The notes under the pieces were generated by a model that saw only the letters and a program-made list of their open reading frames with translations, did no database searches and was not told the DNA's origin. DNA of 64,000 nucleotides from Agelas oroides (taxonomy: Eukaryota > Porifera > Demospongiae > Agelasida > Agelasidae), in the NCBI GenBank assembly GCA_949130485.1, contig OX422190.1, forward strand, positions 4,998,861-5,062,860, written 5' to 3'. Within the stretch, counting starts at the first letter, position 1, and every line of letters starts with the position of its first letter. Of this stretch, positions 46,122 through 59,400 are shown in pieces. The position numbers and the translations under genes are program-made.

Positions 46122-46762
46122 ACCTAGATTGCTTTGAGGCTGAACTGCTTCTAAATTTCAATCAGATGCAGCAACTGCCTAAAAATCGTCAGCGGTTCCA
46201 GCTATAGACATCGCACAATACAAAAAGAAACCCGCATTAGCTAATGTAGACAGCAGTGTTCTCTGAATTTAGACTTGAAGTTCCAAACAATGTGAGCCTT
46301 GCTCATTGCCAGCCACGAAGTCATTTAAACAGGTGTCTAGCGGTAAGTTGTCAGTCTTGTCCTTGTGTATGTGGAGAGTCATAAGCTGTTGAGACGAGCT
46401 TGTTCATTGTTGTTCGCAGATATGTTTTTACTCTCCGCAGAGTTTTCCAGTTACTATACCAACGGAAAACGAACGCTGAGTCAACGTTTCCAACGCTTTT
46501 CATCTTTCCTGTCTTCATCGCACACAGAAAGTACATGCGAGCCTTCACATTGATGTAACGCCGAGGCTATTGCCACCGAAAACCGGTGGCAGCACGAGCC
46601 CCTGACATACTATTGACACCGACTGGTGGTGGCGACTGCAGCCCGGAGTTTGGTATTACCACCGACCATAGCAACCACGCCCCGTATAAGTGCATATCAC
46701 GTGGTAGTTATAGACAATGGCAGAATTGGCATTAAAGACCTCACCTGTTACGAGTGTATAAT
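46122..46762. other. Spacer, no gene recognised
   Basis: No supported coding region. GCCACCGAAAACCGGTGGC at about 46570 is a small hairpin. Confidence 0.35.
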
Positions 46763-47016
46763 GGGCTAGCCATTTATTAGTCATACACCCTCATAGAACA
46801 GCATTAATTGCGTCTTGGAGATAACGTCATCTTGAACTTAATTGCGTCTGAGGGGTTGACAGTGAAACTTTATGTCTAAGGGGGTATCTTGAGCTTTTTT
46901 AATGATGTCTGGAGGAAAATTTTAATAATTACGTCTCGAAGTAAGAGATGATGTCATGAGGGTAGTTTCAAATTCTCTTTTCTATGGGGGTGTATGATTA
47001 ATTAATGGGATAGCCC
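46763..47016. mobile_element. Small MITE (GGGCTAGCCATTTATTAGTC ends)
   Basis: Left arm GGGCTAGCCATTTATTAGTC continuing to CATACACCCTCATAGAA, mirrored with a few differences at the right end (GGGCTATCCCATTAATTAATC, read inverse). 254 bp, AT-rich middle. Confidence 0.55.
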
Positions 47017-47846
47017 AATGGCCAAAAGGGCATAGACTACAACCGAAGGCGACTTAGTCGTAAGTATCCAGGTGAAGGCTTGCAGGATGTCCTCTACTTT
47101 CGAAGACTCTTACCTTTCCACCACACATTGATTGTAGATATTATACTGTGCTGATCAACATTAGGTTTGCCGTATTAACTATTGCTTGCAAAACTCAGAT
47201 AGTGGATTTTATGATAGCACGAGGACCGGCAATGTTCCAACACCAAGGGGTCCATTGCAACACGTTTAGATGCTCAGCTTGTATACTGTGCACACTGTGT
47301 ACCCAGATCATAACAGCAGACTGATAGATCCAGTTGTGGACTCTTAGCACTGGCATTTGCACATACCCTTTGTGAAGACAATGACCCTTCAAGAGTGACA
47401 TATTGTCAACTCTCTTCATTTTAATTTTTTTGAGTTGTCTTGAATGAGGGACCAAGTCCTGACCCAGTCCTTAACACACCTGAGTGCAGTGTATACTTAA
47501 GAGTGCTAATTAAACAACTGCAATATCTTAGCAGCCATCATATGATCAGTTGCTGAAGTAATCTTGTTCCCAGAACCACAGTATGGTAAACACACAACTC
47601 CTGCTGAAGGTCTGGGAATGAGACCATTGCAGAAGCAACTTGTAGTGTTGCACATCAAGCTGAAATATGTGTAGTTACGTCACACATAACTACGAAACCA
47701 TTTATATTGAATTGTGTCTTTGGTATGCCAAACTCAATCAGCTGTGTGGCTAATTTGAGTGAACGTAGACCTAGTTGTGTACATCAAACATCCTTGCAAT
47801 CTCTGTAGGCCACTTGCCTTTGTACAGACACATTGCAATTATAAAT
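47017..47846. other. Spacer with one decayed hairpin
   Basis: 47570–47632 is a loose TTGTTCCCAGA...TCTGGGAATGAGA hairpin of the dispersed family. No gene. Confidence 0.4.
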
Positions 47847-47946
47847 AGCCTCGTTCCCAGGCCTCCCAATCATCCAGTAATTTTTGATTGCTTGTATACT
47901 GCAAGCGACCAAAAACTGGATGGTCGGAAGGCCTGGGAATGAGGCT
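47847..47946. repeat. 100-bp hairpin repeat of the CCTCGTTCCCAGGCC family
   Basis: AGCCTCGTTCCCAGGCCTCC pairs with GGCCTGGGAATGAGGCT at the right end, with further pairing inside (CATCCAGT / ACTGGATG) and a GCTTGTATACTGCAAGC loop. Best-preserved small member of the family. Confidence 0.7.
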
Positions 47947-49552
47947 ATACAGTTGATACTAACAGCAACTGATTAATATATGTATATTATGCTGTATAGG
48001 TCACCCTGCATGCAGCTCAGTTTCATAAACATGCATGCACGTTTGTGTGTGGTTAGAATTTGACTCAAGTGAAAAATATCTTGTTAGGCCAACTCAAGGT
48101 TGGAGTACAAAATTACAAAATTAGTAAAAAATCAACATACAGATCATAACTTCAACAAGTAACTGTTGTTTTGGAACAAATACATAAAAAAAACTATAGC
48201 AAACGAAAGGCACATCTATAGATCTATAAAATACTGCAAGAAAAAAATTATGATTGTGTCAGCACCATCAGTCTATGTTTGTTCAGGAGCCATCAGGTTT
48301 CTTTGTTTCTACTCTTGGACACCTGAGAGAACAAAACGTGACACTACCGTCAAGTTTACAACACCACTGGAACGTTGAAACATTCTATTATAACATCACA
48401 GCAAACCACACTTGTGTATGGTCAGTTTAGTATCTAGCTACAGGTTTGTGGACTACTGTTATGTCTGCAGACTATTCCTGGCATAGAAAGAAATTGTACT
48501 AGTTCTAGCTTTGTATAAACACACAATGTTGTTCAGTGGTAGTGAAAGCTGCCTGCAGTTGCTGAGACTAAACTCAAGGTCTCTAGCTTGAGTTGTGAGT
48601 GCTGTGTCCACTGAACTGGGCAACCACCAACTATCTGGCTGTTTGCCTCTGCACGGACCTCCTTCCCATTCTTACTGGTAAATAATGTGGGCAATATTGA
48701 TAGTAGTACAGGTGCACTAAAGAGAATGAACTTAAGAGATTCCTTTAACGGGTACATGTTACTGCCCTATTGATATGTTCCCATGGACTGTAGAACCAGG
48801 GTACGAAATGTGACTCGAAGCATTTACTAACATGCAGCTCATTCAATGGCAAATTCACACCAACTTCTGGCACATGTCATAAGTACCAATGCCAGCAAAG
48901 GCCAAGGTATAGCACCTGACTGTTCAATTGAACTGTGAGATTCTCTTAACCCTTTAAACCCTATAATGCACTTTTGCTTACATCATACTGTGCACTGTGC
49001 GGAAAAGATAGTCTCTGCGCACTTATGCACAGATTCTGCGTTAGCAGAAAGGGTGGGACAGGGGAAGGTGGGTGGGGTCACCCGCAGGGTGACATGCGCA
49101 TGGTGGCTGCTAGGCTTGGTTGTAAAAGCGGGACATGGTTGGGACCGGGTGGGCCCATTTTTGCCCTGGGTGCTTGAACAGGCTTAGAAACGTTACTCTC
49201 ACCTTGTAGGGGGTTCACTTCTGGCAGGGAAGGCTGCTTGGACTCTGAGCGGGTGTTTGACAACTGAAAGTGCTGACTATTGCATGCTCGTTAATGAGTG
49301 GGCATGGTTAAGGTCACAAGTCTGCTTGTTAAGGCTGGAAGTGGACTTGGGTTCAGTTTTGGAGTCAGAGCTTGGACAGAATCGGAGATATGGTGCGTTA
49401 AAGGCATGTATATATAGGCTAAAACTAGTCTCAAGTGAAGAAATTCAGGGTTTAAAGGGTTCTAACCTATATAGAGCTATTGCAAATTCATGCTTCAAAT
49501 ACTTACTCAACACTGAGGCTACAAGGCTCATCCAAATGCAGTGTCTATGACC
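47947..49552. other. Spacer, no gene recognised
   Basis: Only short frames without motifs. Confidence 0.35.
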
Positions 49553-50082
49553 TACTGTATTGTCCTGTGCAAGCGCCCATGGGTGCTCGCAGCTCAAGCC
49601 CGAAAAATCGGGGGTGGGCCCTTACATGGAGGAGGTGTTTGAATAGTCCAACTATGCACGTGAAAGCCCCCACCCCGGATCCAAAGTTAACTGACAGGGG
49701 TTACTGAATTGACTCGTGTCGTAGCTTCGCCAGTGCTTCCTTTTTAAGGCAAACAAGGCCAGCACGGCAGTAGAGAAAGCTGTATCCTGCTAGAAAACGG
49801 ACCAACTCGAAGTCTTGTTGCCATGGCTTCGCAGCGTTTGTTGCTTGCAGTATGCGAATTTCGTACTGCAAGTGAAGAACGCTGCGGATGAGGCTACAAC
49901 CGGTGTGTGCTGCCGGATGTAGTGGCGCCTGAAACTCATCGAAACAGTTTACGTGAGCTCGAACTGTGAACATTTGAGTCACCAAGCAAGAATTTTGCAT
50001 GGTGGGTGGTTACACGGAGGACCTCACAAACCACAGAACTGTCAAAATTGGGGGGTGGGCCCTTGCACGGGACAATACGGTA
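49553..50082. mobile_element. TA-flanked MITE, TACTGTATTGTCC family, copy 2
   Basis: Left TACTGTATTGTCCTGTGCAAG, right (inverse) TACCGTATTGTCCCGTGCAAG; 530 bp. Shorter relative of 21605–22786. It ends 45 bp downstream of the stop of the Death-domain gene and so lies in its 3' flank or UTR. Confidence 0.7.
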
Positions 50083-50126
50083 ATAAACTCACATCTCAAA
50101 CTTACACTGCTAGTACACTAATGTGT

Positions 50127-50401
50127 CTAACCTTGGGATGTTTTTCTTCTCAACCTTTCTGCCAGAAGTATGTATCCCATTTCTTCCACAGCTTTTGCCA
50201 GCTTAATCCAGGAGACTTCTGCTGTATTACGACACCACCAGTCCAGCACCTCAATCTTGCGACGCTGGTTCTGAGGATAATCGTTCTCAATTTCTTTCAG
50301 CTTAGCGTGTGGTACTCCCAGTTCCAGCCCCAGTTGGTGCCATTCTGTCACTTCCCCCAATTCATTCTGAATCTCCTTCAGTTCTGGATGTGTAGATGTG
50401 G
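50127..50401 (-). CDS. Death-domain terminal exon
   Basis: Acceptor TTTCCAG|CCACATC; stop TAG at 50127–50129. The exon encodes about 90 residues with a Death fold pattern: WHQLGLELGVPHAKLKEIEN, then a helix with VLDWWCRN and WIKLAKAVEEMGYILLAERL. Death domains self-associate or bind other Death domains in apoptosis and innate immune signalling. The spacing W-x2-L-x2-x-LG and the W in the fifth helix support Death rather than CARD. It follows directly on the COR exon in phase 1. Confidence 0.8.
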
Positions 50402-53400
50402 CTGGAAAGCAGATGGGTGAGAGAGTTGCAGTTTGCACATGAAATTAACTTGCACATTTGCATGAAGCACATTCCACTTGAAACAACGCTATTCACTTTT
50501 GGAGCACCACCAAACAAACTTCCTTGCAAGTATGTGGCACACACACACAAGCACAAAACAAATACTGTGATGTCTAATTTCAACACAGGCACCACCAAAC
50601 AGTGAACACAATTTGTGAGAAAGTATGCGCTACAGCTATACACAAGTGCACAATACATACTGTGTCTAATGCACACAACCATGTAGTGTTTTCCGCTTCC
50701 ACTGTGTAAACTGACATCAAATGAGCTCATGCAACTCAACAAACACCATAGCTGCTACTTCAAACCATATGTGACAATTCTGTTTTAAGATGCTGGTGTG
50801 GCCCAAATGTCCCACAATGAGATAGTACTAATTGTAAAATTCAAGTTGCCTCCCACGGTTTCAAGTATACACTGCTGGTTGAGGAAGGTGCACACAAGCA
50901 CTTGGTAACACACAGGGTAATATGATTTTTACCTGATGCATTGGTTGAGGGAAGTTCTTCAAACCACATCTCCTGCACATTGCTGAGTTTACCACCACAC
51001 TCTGAGGTTTCGGTACACACGAGATAGCAGTTTTCTCCCACAGTATATTGTGTGGCTGCATGTGGTGGTGAGGAGCCGCATGCGCATAAAAACCCTGCTT
51101 CAGGTTTGGAGTTATTGTACTTGAGCTTATGATAAGCATTTTCTAGTCCAGTGAAGATTGGTTTTCGAACCTCACACAGGATCTCTGGGTGTGGAAGTGC
51201 TTTGAGATGTACCTCGAAGAAAGAGAAAGAATCAATAAGAGTAACGATGGCGGGCTTCCCTGGGAGCTTAAACTGGATGCAGTTGTGAGAAACACAAGCT
51301 AGATTGCCATCTTTTGTCTGCAGTTTCCACCTACATGCGGTGAGAAGGTGGACAACCAGTGCACAAAAGACACCGTTCTGGGCACACTTGCTGGGAAAGT
51401 GAACTAGCAAGGGAGCAATAGAGGATCTAGGCCTAGTGATGCTTTCAGCTGGAAGCATTGGCAAGAGACACGGCATGAAGTATTCATTAGCAGTGAGTGG
51501 TGCAAAAATGAGAAGGCCTTTGAAAAGCTCAACAAGGTGGGTAGGGGTAAAAAGGCCAGGAATGTAATGGGAAGCAAACCTCTCATCTTGAAGCATCTGG
51601 AATGTGACTACGCCTTTGTCTTGAAAATCGTTTCCACTCACCTGTCAGGGGTTCCTTGACATGACCTTGTCTCAGCTTGTAGCTGTAAGCAACCAGCTCC
51701 GTGAGCTTGTTTAAAAGAGTTTGTGCCTCAGCGAAAATGACCCCTGGAAGCAAGGAAGGGTAGTAGAGCAGAATGTTCAGCTCATTCAGATAATTCAGAG
51801 CTGCATTGAGGCCCTCACTGCTGATTTTGAGCCTGGTTGCAATATCCCGGCACTCCTGCAAACTAATTACCCCCTTTCTGGCCAACATTCTGATATCATT
51901 CTCAAGCAAAAACCACCCAACAGGAATCTTGTAGGGGTCGGGAGCAAATTTTGATATTTGCTCACAAATTTTCGAGGCTACTTCAAAGTCTTCTTCAGTA
52001 GGATTCTTTGCATTGATTGGAAAGATCACCTCGTCGAAAGGACGGTAGTAGACCAACTGATCATGAAAGTGTGGTCTAAACATTTCAAGAAGCCTCTTAT
52101 TCTTATCAGCTCGGGTTTCTGAGCATTTGGCCTCCAGATCTCGATGTGTAGCAACGAACATCATGTGAGACTGGTTCCCCTCGTTTGATGGATGTGAGTG
52201 TATCATTTGAATGCAGCGCTGTAAGATTTGGTCGTTTTGAAGACAACACAGTTGTGGATCACCGCATCTTTTCCCTTCTTCGTAGTATTCAATCATCGGC
52301 TGTTGATCAAGGCGTTCGGAAAGCTTCAACACAATCATCGTTACAGTGGTGTTCCGAATAAAAGCTGGGAGAAGCTCGTGAAATTGGGGCTGACCCCCAC
52401 TATCAATGAAGTTGATCCACTGGATTTCAAAAAACTTCTTTGAGCCAGAAGATCGCTCTACAAGCCGAACTAACTGCTCACTGGAAGGACTAGGCTGTGA
52501 TGAAGCTGAAGCTTTTGGCAGGTTCTCCTTGCGCAGTTTCTCCTTCCCCTTCTTCCTGTTCCCATTATCTTTGCGCACACTCTTCTTGGGCACATTCTCC
52601 TCACTCAGGCTTTTCTTGAGCTGCTCAAATCCTACCCTCAAAGCTTCCATTTGCTCTTTCTCCTCCATTGGTACTCCAGCTATGAGTGCCTCAGCTAACA
52701 TTTCCATAAACTTTTCGGGTGAGATTCGAATCCACCCGGTGAGGTCTTTGCCAAATAAAGCACGAGAGATGGCCCTAATAGAAGCCTCAGCTAGCGGAGT
52801 GCTACAGCGAGAGCTAGGCGGTTCTTCACGAAGCAGGCGGTATTTCGTAGACGTCTTCCCTGAACCAGCTGCACCTAGTGTGAGGATTTTGACTATGTTG
52901 CACAGAATATATCCTTTCTCTAGGGCTTCATCCAAGATCTGCTTGCCAGTGCGAGTTTCACGTGTATCTGTAATGCACAGATGGATGAAATTACTTGTGA
53001 AAATAAGATACACCGAAAAGGCGTCATGTGTACAAGAACCAGAGTCTCACACATCATGGTAGATGAAACCTTATGTAATATAGGCTGTTTTGATGAGTGC
53101 ACTCTTCTGATTACATAAATGTACATTTGTCCTACACAAAACCATGATTTGATATGGCAGTAGCTAGCAGACTTTGTATTAAAATCTCAACTGGAGTTAG
53201 GGCACAAGTGTTCTTTCGTGGGCCATTAGTGAATGATCAGTAGGTGAGGCTATTGCTATGGACATAGCTTCATGGTCAATATGTTTCTAATATCATACTG
53301 CCTGTATAATCATCACAGTAAGCATCTATATACCAGCCTACAGCCATCCAAGAACTCAATGGTTCTCATCAAATAAGGTACTAGTGATTTGAAGCTGTTA

Positions 53401-56400
53401 GTATATACCTCATGGAGTCAATCGCCAAGAAAAAGACTACTTACATGGGCACACAATGAGCATTATACGTAACAGCTCTAAGGTGAGTTTGCTAGTCTTG
53501 GTTTGTGGGTATAGATAAGCTTCCAAGGATATAGGAATGCTAGAAGCAAGCATATATGTCAACTGCCTCAATCACAAGAGTGATGTACTGGCCAGATTAT
53601 CAATTGTTTATACATGTTCATTATATCTCATTAGTTGCAATATACAATTGAGTAAAGCCAAGAACATCCATAAGAGTTCCTATAGTACCACTTAGGACTT
53701 CAACTCACCATTATCTTTAGTCTTTGTCTGCATGGTTACACTGGGTTGGCTGCGACCTACTGCATTCTCCACCCTCACCCTCACTTCATATTCAGTGGAG
53801 GGAGCGAGGCTATCCAGAGTTGTGGAGAAGACATCCTCTCCAAGTAAGTGCATCTCAAATGGGGATGCAGGAACCAAAGCAGGGCGATACTCCACCACAT
53901 AGCCAGTGATGGAGCTGCCCCCATCATTAGTGCACGCAGCCCACTTTACTGATATGGAGGTGGAGGATGTTGCCTCAACAGCCAAAATAGTAGGTGCAGC
54001 AGGGACTAATGTGTGTGTGATAACAGGCAAGAGTAGTGTTGACCAAACCTTCAAAGTTGGTTGCCAAACCCCACCCTCTTACAAGGAAAATGACACACAC
54101 TTGAAGTTTCATGAACTTGTCACAGGAGTAATGAACCACCAGCATTTAAAATAATTGTGCAACACCCCCACTCAAAACAGTTAACAATACCTGGGCAAGG
54201 GTACAAAATTTAACTTTTGTAAGAAAAAGGCTGCACAACTTTGCAATGTCACTGGTGCTTACAACTGAAATCAAGGATGGGAAGAGTGCATACCAAACCT
54301 GGTCTTGATGGGGGGAGGGGGGGGGGGGGGGGGGGGGGGGGTGGGCGGTGTAAGTTTACTCATTAAGTCACGATAGTTGTGGAAATGCTTACTGGTATTG
54401 CTTGATGTTATAAGCAAGCCAGCTAACCTTTACATATGGTGAGCTACAGCCAACAGTGTGAATGTTGACAAACAATGCATTCTTTTTTAGTATTTGGTAA
54501 TAGACAAATGTGACTCAGGAAAGTTTGCAAGTGTGACCAGGGTGGAGGTTGGGATAAGAATCCTTAAATACACAAAAACTCTGCTTTGGTGTACTTCTTG
54601 AAAAACGAAAATATTGAGGCCAAAGCACACCCTTACATCTACTTCACAAGTAAACCCTTACCTAGCTAAACCAGCAACAAGGAGATAGACATGACAGAGA
54701 CAATATACATGCACTGGTAATGTTAAGGGGAATCTTGACTGTGTCAGAACTATGATAAACAGTTAACGATATGTAATAATGGTATATGTACATCGTGTGT
54801 AACTCCAGTTGATGCACCCTCCACATGCATCATACGCAGATCATGAGTGTACTAGACTACTCCAGTAAACAGCCACAAGGTGGCCTAGTTATGTTCAGTA
54901 CAGTACCTGATCTAAAGTTCATGAGCATTAACATTTGTATCACCTTCCGAAAATATTCACCGACATATCACAACCCCTACACATAACACACTGACCCCTC
55001 CCCTTTTTCTCCACACACACCTACCCACACACACACACACACACACATACATACCCAAAAGCATGCACATCCACCCACACACTCCTAGACACCTACATAC
55101 CAGTTTCTTCAGGAGACTGTCTCTGTTCTTGCTGCCTTCCAGTGGACTCACTTTCCTGCATTAATCCATCACATCAATACCCAGTCATAACACTGATATA
55201 GTCTGAATCATTTACTATATATTATTATTATAATACAGTCCAGATACATCAAATTAATATTATCTATGCTCACATTGTTGGTCTGTCCCCTAACCACCCT
55301 TGAGTTCACACATCAGAGACTCATTGCTCACTGTGGCCTTTTAGTAATATTTTATGTCCACACAATGTAAACTGTTTACTAATATTAAAAAAAATCCCAC
55401 ACTAAAATAAAAGTGGGTGCTTAAATCTATACTCATATTATCCTTGCCTAAACTTCTGTCTAGCCCCTAAAGTAGCTCCTCACCACCCACTTCATGCATT
55501 AAGAGGAGACATGTACTCCTCAGTCACCAAGGCCAGTTTAATGATGATTCATGCAAACTCTCACATATGAAACAAATGGCGGCTATGATGTGTCTGTTAG
55601 CGTGGATGCTTCTCCACTTGACACCACAACTGTCTTCAATGGTACAGTCTCACGTACTTACCCCCAACATGTTTGGATCAGCAGCTCTCTTGAGGTATGC
55701 CACTACTTTGTCATGACCTCCTAAAGCTGCCACATCCTGGGGAGTCCTCTGATGGAAGCAAAACAACGAGTAATCGCAAAGCAACACAAATATAACAAAG
55801 TGACTGACATCGCTAATTCTAATGCAATGTCTCAATCTATTTTGCAAATTACACATTCGGTAAATACAGGGCACCTTCGTAGGTACTTGTGAATGAGGCT
55901 AACTCAGACTCAAGGAGCAGTACTAATCTCAGACACACTTATCTACTCCATGAGGAACATTGGATACCAAACTGTATATCTCCTATTTCCCTGTATGTTA
56001 TGAAGCTTTCCAACAACAGCATTGCTAACATATCTTCTGAATTACAGACTGAGTGTCACACTAGCTGTGCACTGTACAAATACACAACTGCAAATATTTC
56101 TACTACAGTGACTGCACACCCACGATATAGATTCTGGAAGTGATTTCGTTATGACTGTATAACTAGTAATTACTTATATGGTCCTCCATAAATGTCCAGT
56201 TAGCCTACTATAAATTGGCTGCAAAATTAGTGTAACGAGAGTTAAGCTTTAAAGCTTGTCAATGCCCAATCTTCATACAGATTAGGCCCTGATGGACTAT
56301 GCTAGCATAATTTTGAGAATAATAGGTAGCAAAAAGAATCGAGAATTATTCAAGAATAATAGTAGTCATTTTGGTCCCAAAAAGAATACACTTTGTTGGG

Positions 56401-59400
56401 GTCACATGAATGAGTCCCACCCCTTTCCTTATTAATTATTAATTCTACGGAAAAGAATCTATACTTATTGGCAGTTATTTCTTCACTACTTGTATTGCTT
56501 GAATCGCTTCTTTTGGACCAGTTGCGATTTACTTTTCAAAAACGTTATTATTATGTTATTAAATACATACTTTAATGAGAATAATAGGTGCAATAAAAAG
56601 AATAATAGGTAGAATGAAAAGAATAATAGGTAAGACTTTCAAGAACAAAAGAATAGAATAAAAAGGTAGAAAAAAAGAATAGTCCATCAAGGCCTAATAC
56701 AGATTATGGAATGTGGCGGAATATGTGACACTAGTTGGGCATTGTATGAGTACACACACTCACTAATTAGCAAGGTATCCAACTGACAGTATACATGTAA
56801 TTAGTTATACAAGCAGATACCAGCCTCTTTGTCAGGTACCTGGGAACTCAAACTCTAATCAGCATTACAGTCTCATTCACTTACCCCACCATTATCTTTG
56901 ATGTTGATGTTGGCTCCTTTCTCTGTAAGGTACTGCACAGTGTCAGTATGGCCTCTCATAGCTGCCAGGTATAGGGGAGTCAACTGATGGGGAGAAAGAA
57001 GTGAACAAATTTCAAGTATAGTCTACCATAAATAGTTAGCCTACTATAAAATTGGCTGCAAAATTAGTGTAACGAGAGTTAAGCTTTAAAGCTTGTCAAT
57101 GCACATTCTTCATACAGATTATGGAATGTGGCGGAATATGTGACACTAGTTAGGCATTGTATGAGTACATACACTCACTAATTAACAAGGTATCCAACTG
57201 ACAGTATACATGTAATTAGTTATACAAGCAGATACCAGCCACTTTGTCAGGTACCTGGGAACTCAAACTCTAATCAGCATTACAGTCTCATTCACTTACC
57301 CCACCATTATCTTTGATGTTGATGTTGGCTCCTTTCTCTGTAAGGTACTGCACAGTGTCAGTATGGCCTCTCATAGCTGCCAGGTATAGGGGAGTCAACT
57401 GATGGGGAGAAAGAAGTGAACAAATTTCAAGTATAGTCTACCATAAATAGTTAGCCTACTATAAAATTGGCTGCAAAATTAGTGTAACGAGAGTTAAGCT
57501 TTAAAGCTTGTCAATGCACATTCTTCATACAGATTATGGAATGTGGCGGAATATGTGACACTAGTTAGGCATTGTATGAGTACATACACTCACTAATTAA
57601 CAAGGTATCCAACTGACAGTATACATGTAATTAGTTATACAAGCAGATACCAGCCACTTTGTCAGGTACCTGGGAACTCAAACTCTAATCAGCATTACAG
57701 TCTCATTCACTTACCCCACCATTATCTTTGATGTTGATGTTGGCTCCTTTCTCTGTAAGGTACTGCACAGTGTCAGTATGGCCTCTCATAGCTGCCAGGT
57801 GTAGGGGAGTCAACTGATGGGGAGAAAGAAGTGAACAAATTTCAAGTATAGTCTACCATAAATAGTTAGCCTACTATAAAAGTGGCTGCAAAATTAGTGT
57901 AACGATAGTTAAGCTTTAAAGCTTGTCAATGCACAATCTTCATACAGATTATGGAATGTGGCGGAATATGTGACACTAGTTGGGCATTGTATGAGTACAT
58001 ACACTCACTAATTAACAAGGTATCCAACTGACAGTATACATGTAATTAGTTATACAAGCAGATACCAGCCACTTTGTCAGGTACCTGGGAACTCAAACTC
58101 TAATCAGCATTACAGTCTCATTCACTTACCCCACGATTATCTTTGATGTTGATGTCGGCTCCTTTCTCCGTAAGATATTGCACAGTGTCAGTATGGCCAT
58201 TGCCAGCTGCCTGGTGTAGGGGAGTCCACTGATGGGGAGAAAGAAGTGAACAAATTTCAAGTATAGTCTACCATAAATAGTTAGCCTACTATAAAAGTGG
58301 CTGCAAAATTAGTGTAACGATAGTTAAGCTTTAAAGCTTGTCAATGCACAATCTTCATACAGATTCTGGAATGTGGCGGAATATGTGACACCAGTTGGGC
58401 ATTGTATGAGTACATACACTCACTAATTAACAAGGTATCCAAACTGACAGTATACATGCAATTAGTTATACAAGTAGATACCAGCCTCTTTGTCAGGTAC
58501 CTGGGAACTCAAACTCTAATCAGCATTACAGTCTCATTCACTTACCCCATCATCATCTTTGATGTTGATGTCAGCGCCTTTCTCCGTAAGATACTGCACA
58601 GTGTCAGTATGGCCACTGCCAGCTGCGTGGTGTAGGGGAGTGTACTGATGGGGAGAAATAAGTGAACAAATTTGAAGTATAGTCTACCATAAATAGTTAG
58701 CCTACTATAAAAGTGGCTGCAAAATTAGTGTAACGAGAGTTAAGCTTTAAAGCTTGTCAATGCACAATCTTCATACAGATTCTGGAATGTGGCGGAATAT
58801 GTGACACTAGTTATGCATTGTATGAGTACACACACTCACTAATTAACAAGGTATCCAACTGACAGTATACATGTAATTAGTACAGATACCAGCCTCTTTC
58901 TCAGGTACCTGGGAACTCAAACTCTAATCAGCATTACAGTCTCATTCACTTACCCCAACATTATCTTTGATGTTGATGTCGGCTCCTTTTTCTGTAAGAT
59001 ACTGCACAGTGTCAGTATGGCCACTGCCAGCTGCCAGGTGTAGGGGAGTCCACTGATGGGGAGAAAGAAGGGACCAAAATTTCAAGTATAGTCTACCATA
59101 AATAGTTAGCCTACTATAAACTTGGCTGCAAAATTAGTGTAACGAGATTGATACTTTAAACCTTACAATCTTCATACAGATTCTGGAATGTGGCGGAATA
59201 TGTGACACCAGTTGGGCATTGTATGAGTACATACACTCACTAATTAGCAAGGTATCCAACTGACAGTATACATGTAATTAGTTATACAAGTAGATACCAG
59301 CCTCTTTGTCAGGTACCTGGGAACTCAAACTCTAATCAGCATTACAGTCTCATTCACTTACCCCATCATCATCTTTGATGTTGATGTCAGCGCCTTTCTC

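Noticed and set aside
51627-51645. Splice donor CAG|GTGAGT inside the GTPase exon
   Set aside because: No acceptor at a reasonable distance restores a COR-containing frame; the homologous sequence continues directly past it, so a frameshift is the simpler reading.
52406-53062. Plus-strand 218-codon frame over the GTPase exon
   Set aside because: Antisense of a recognisable Walker A and DxGGQ coding region; no motif of its own.
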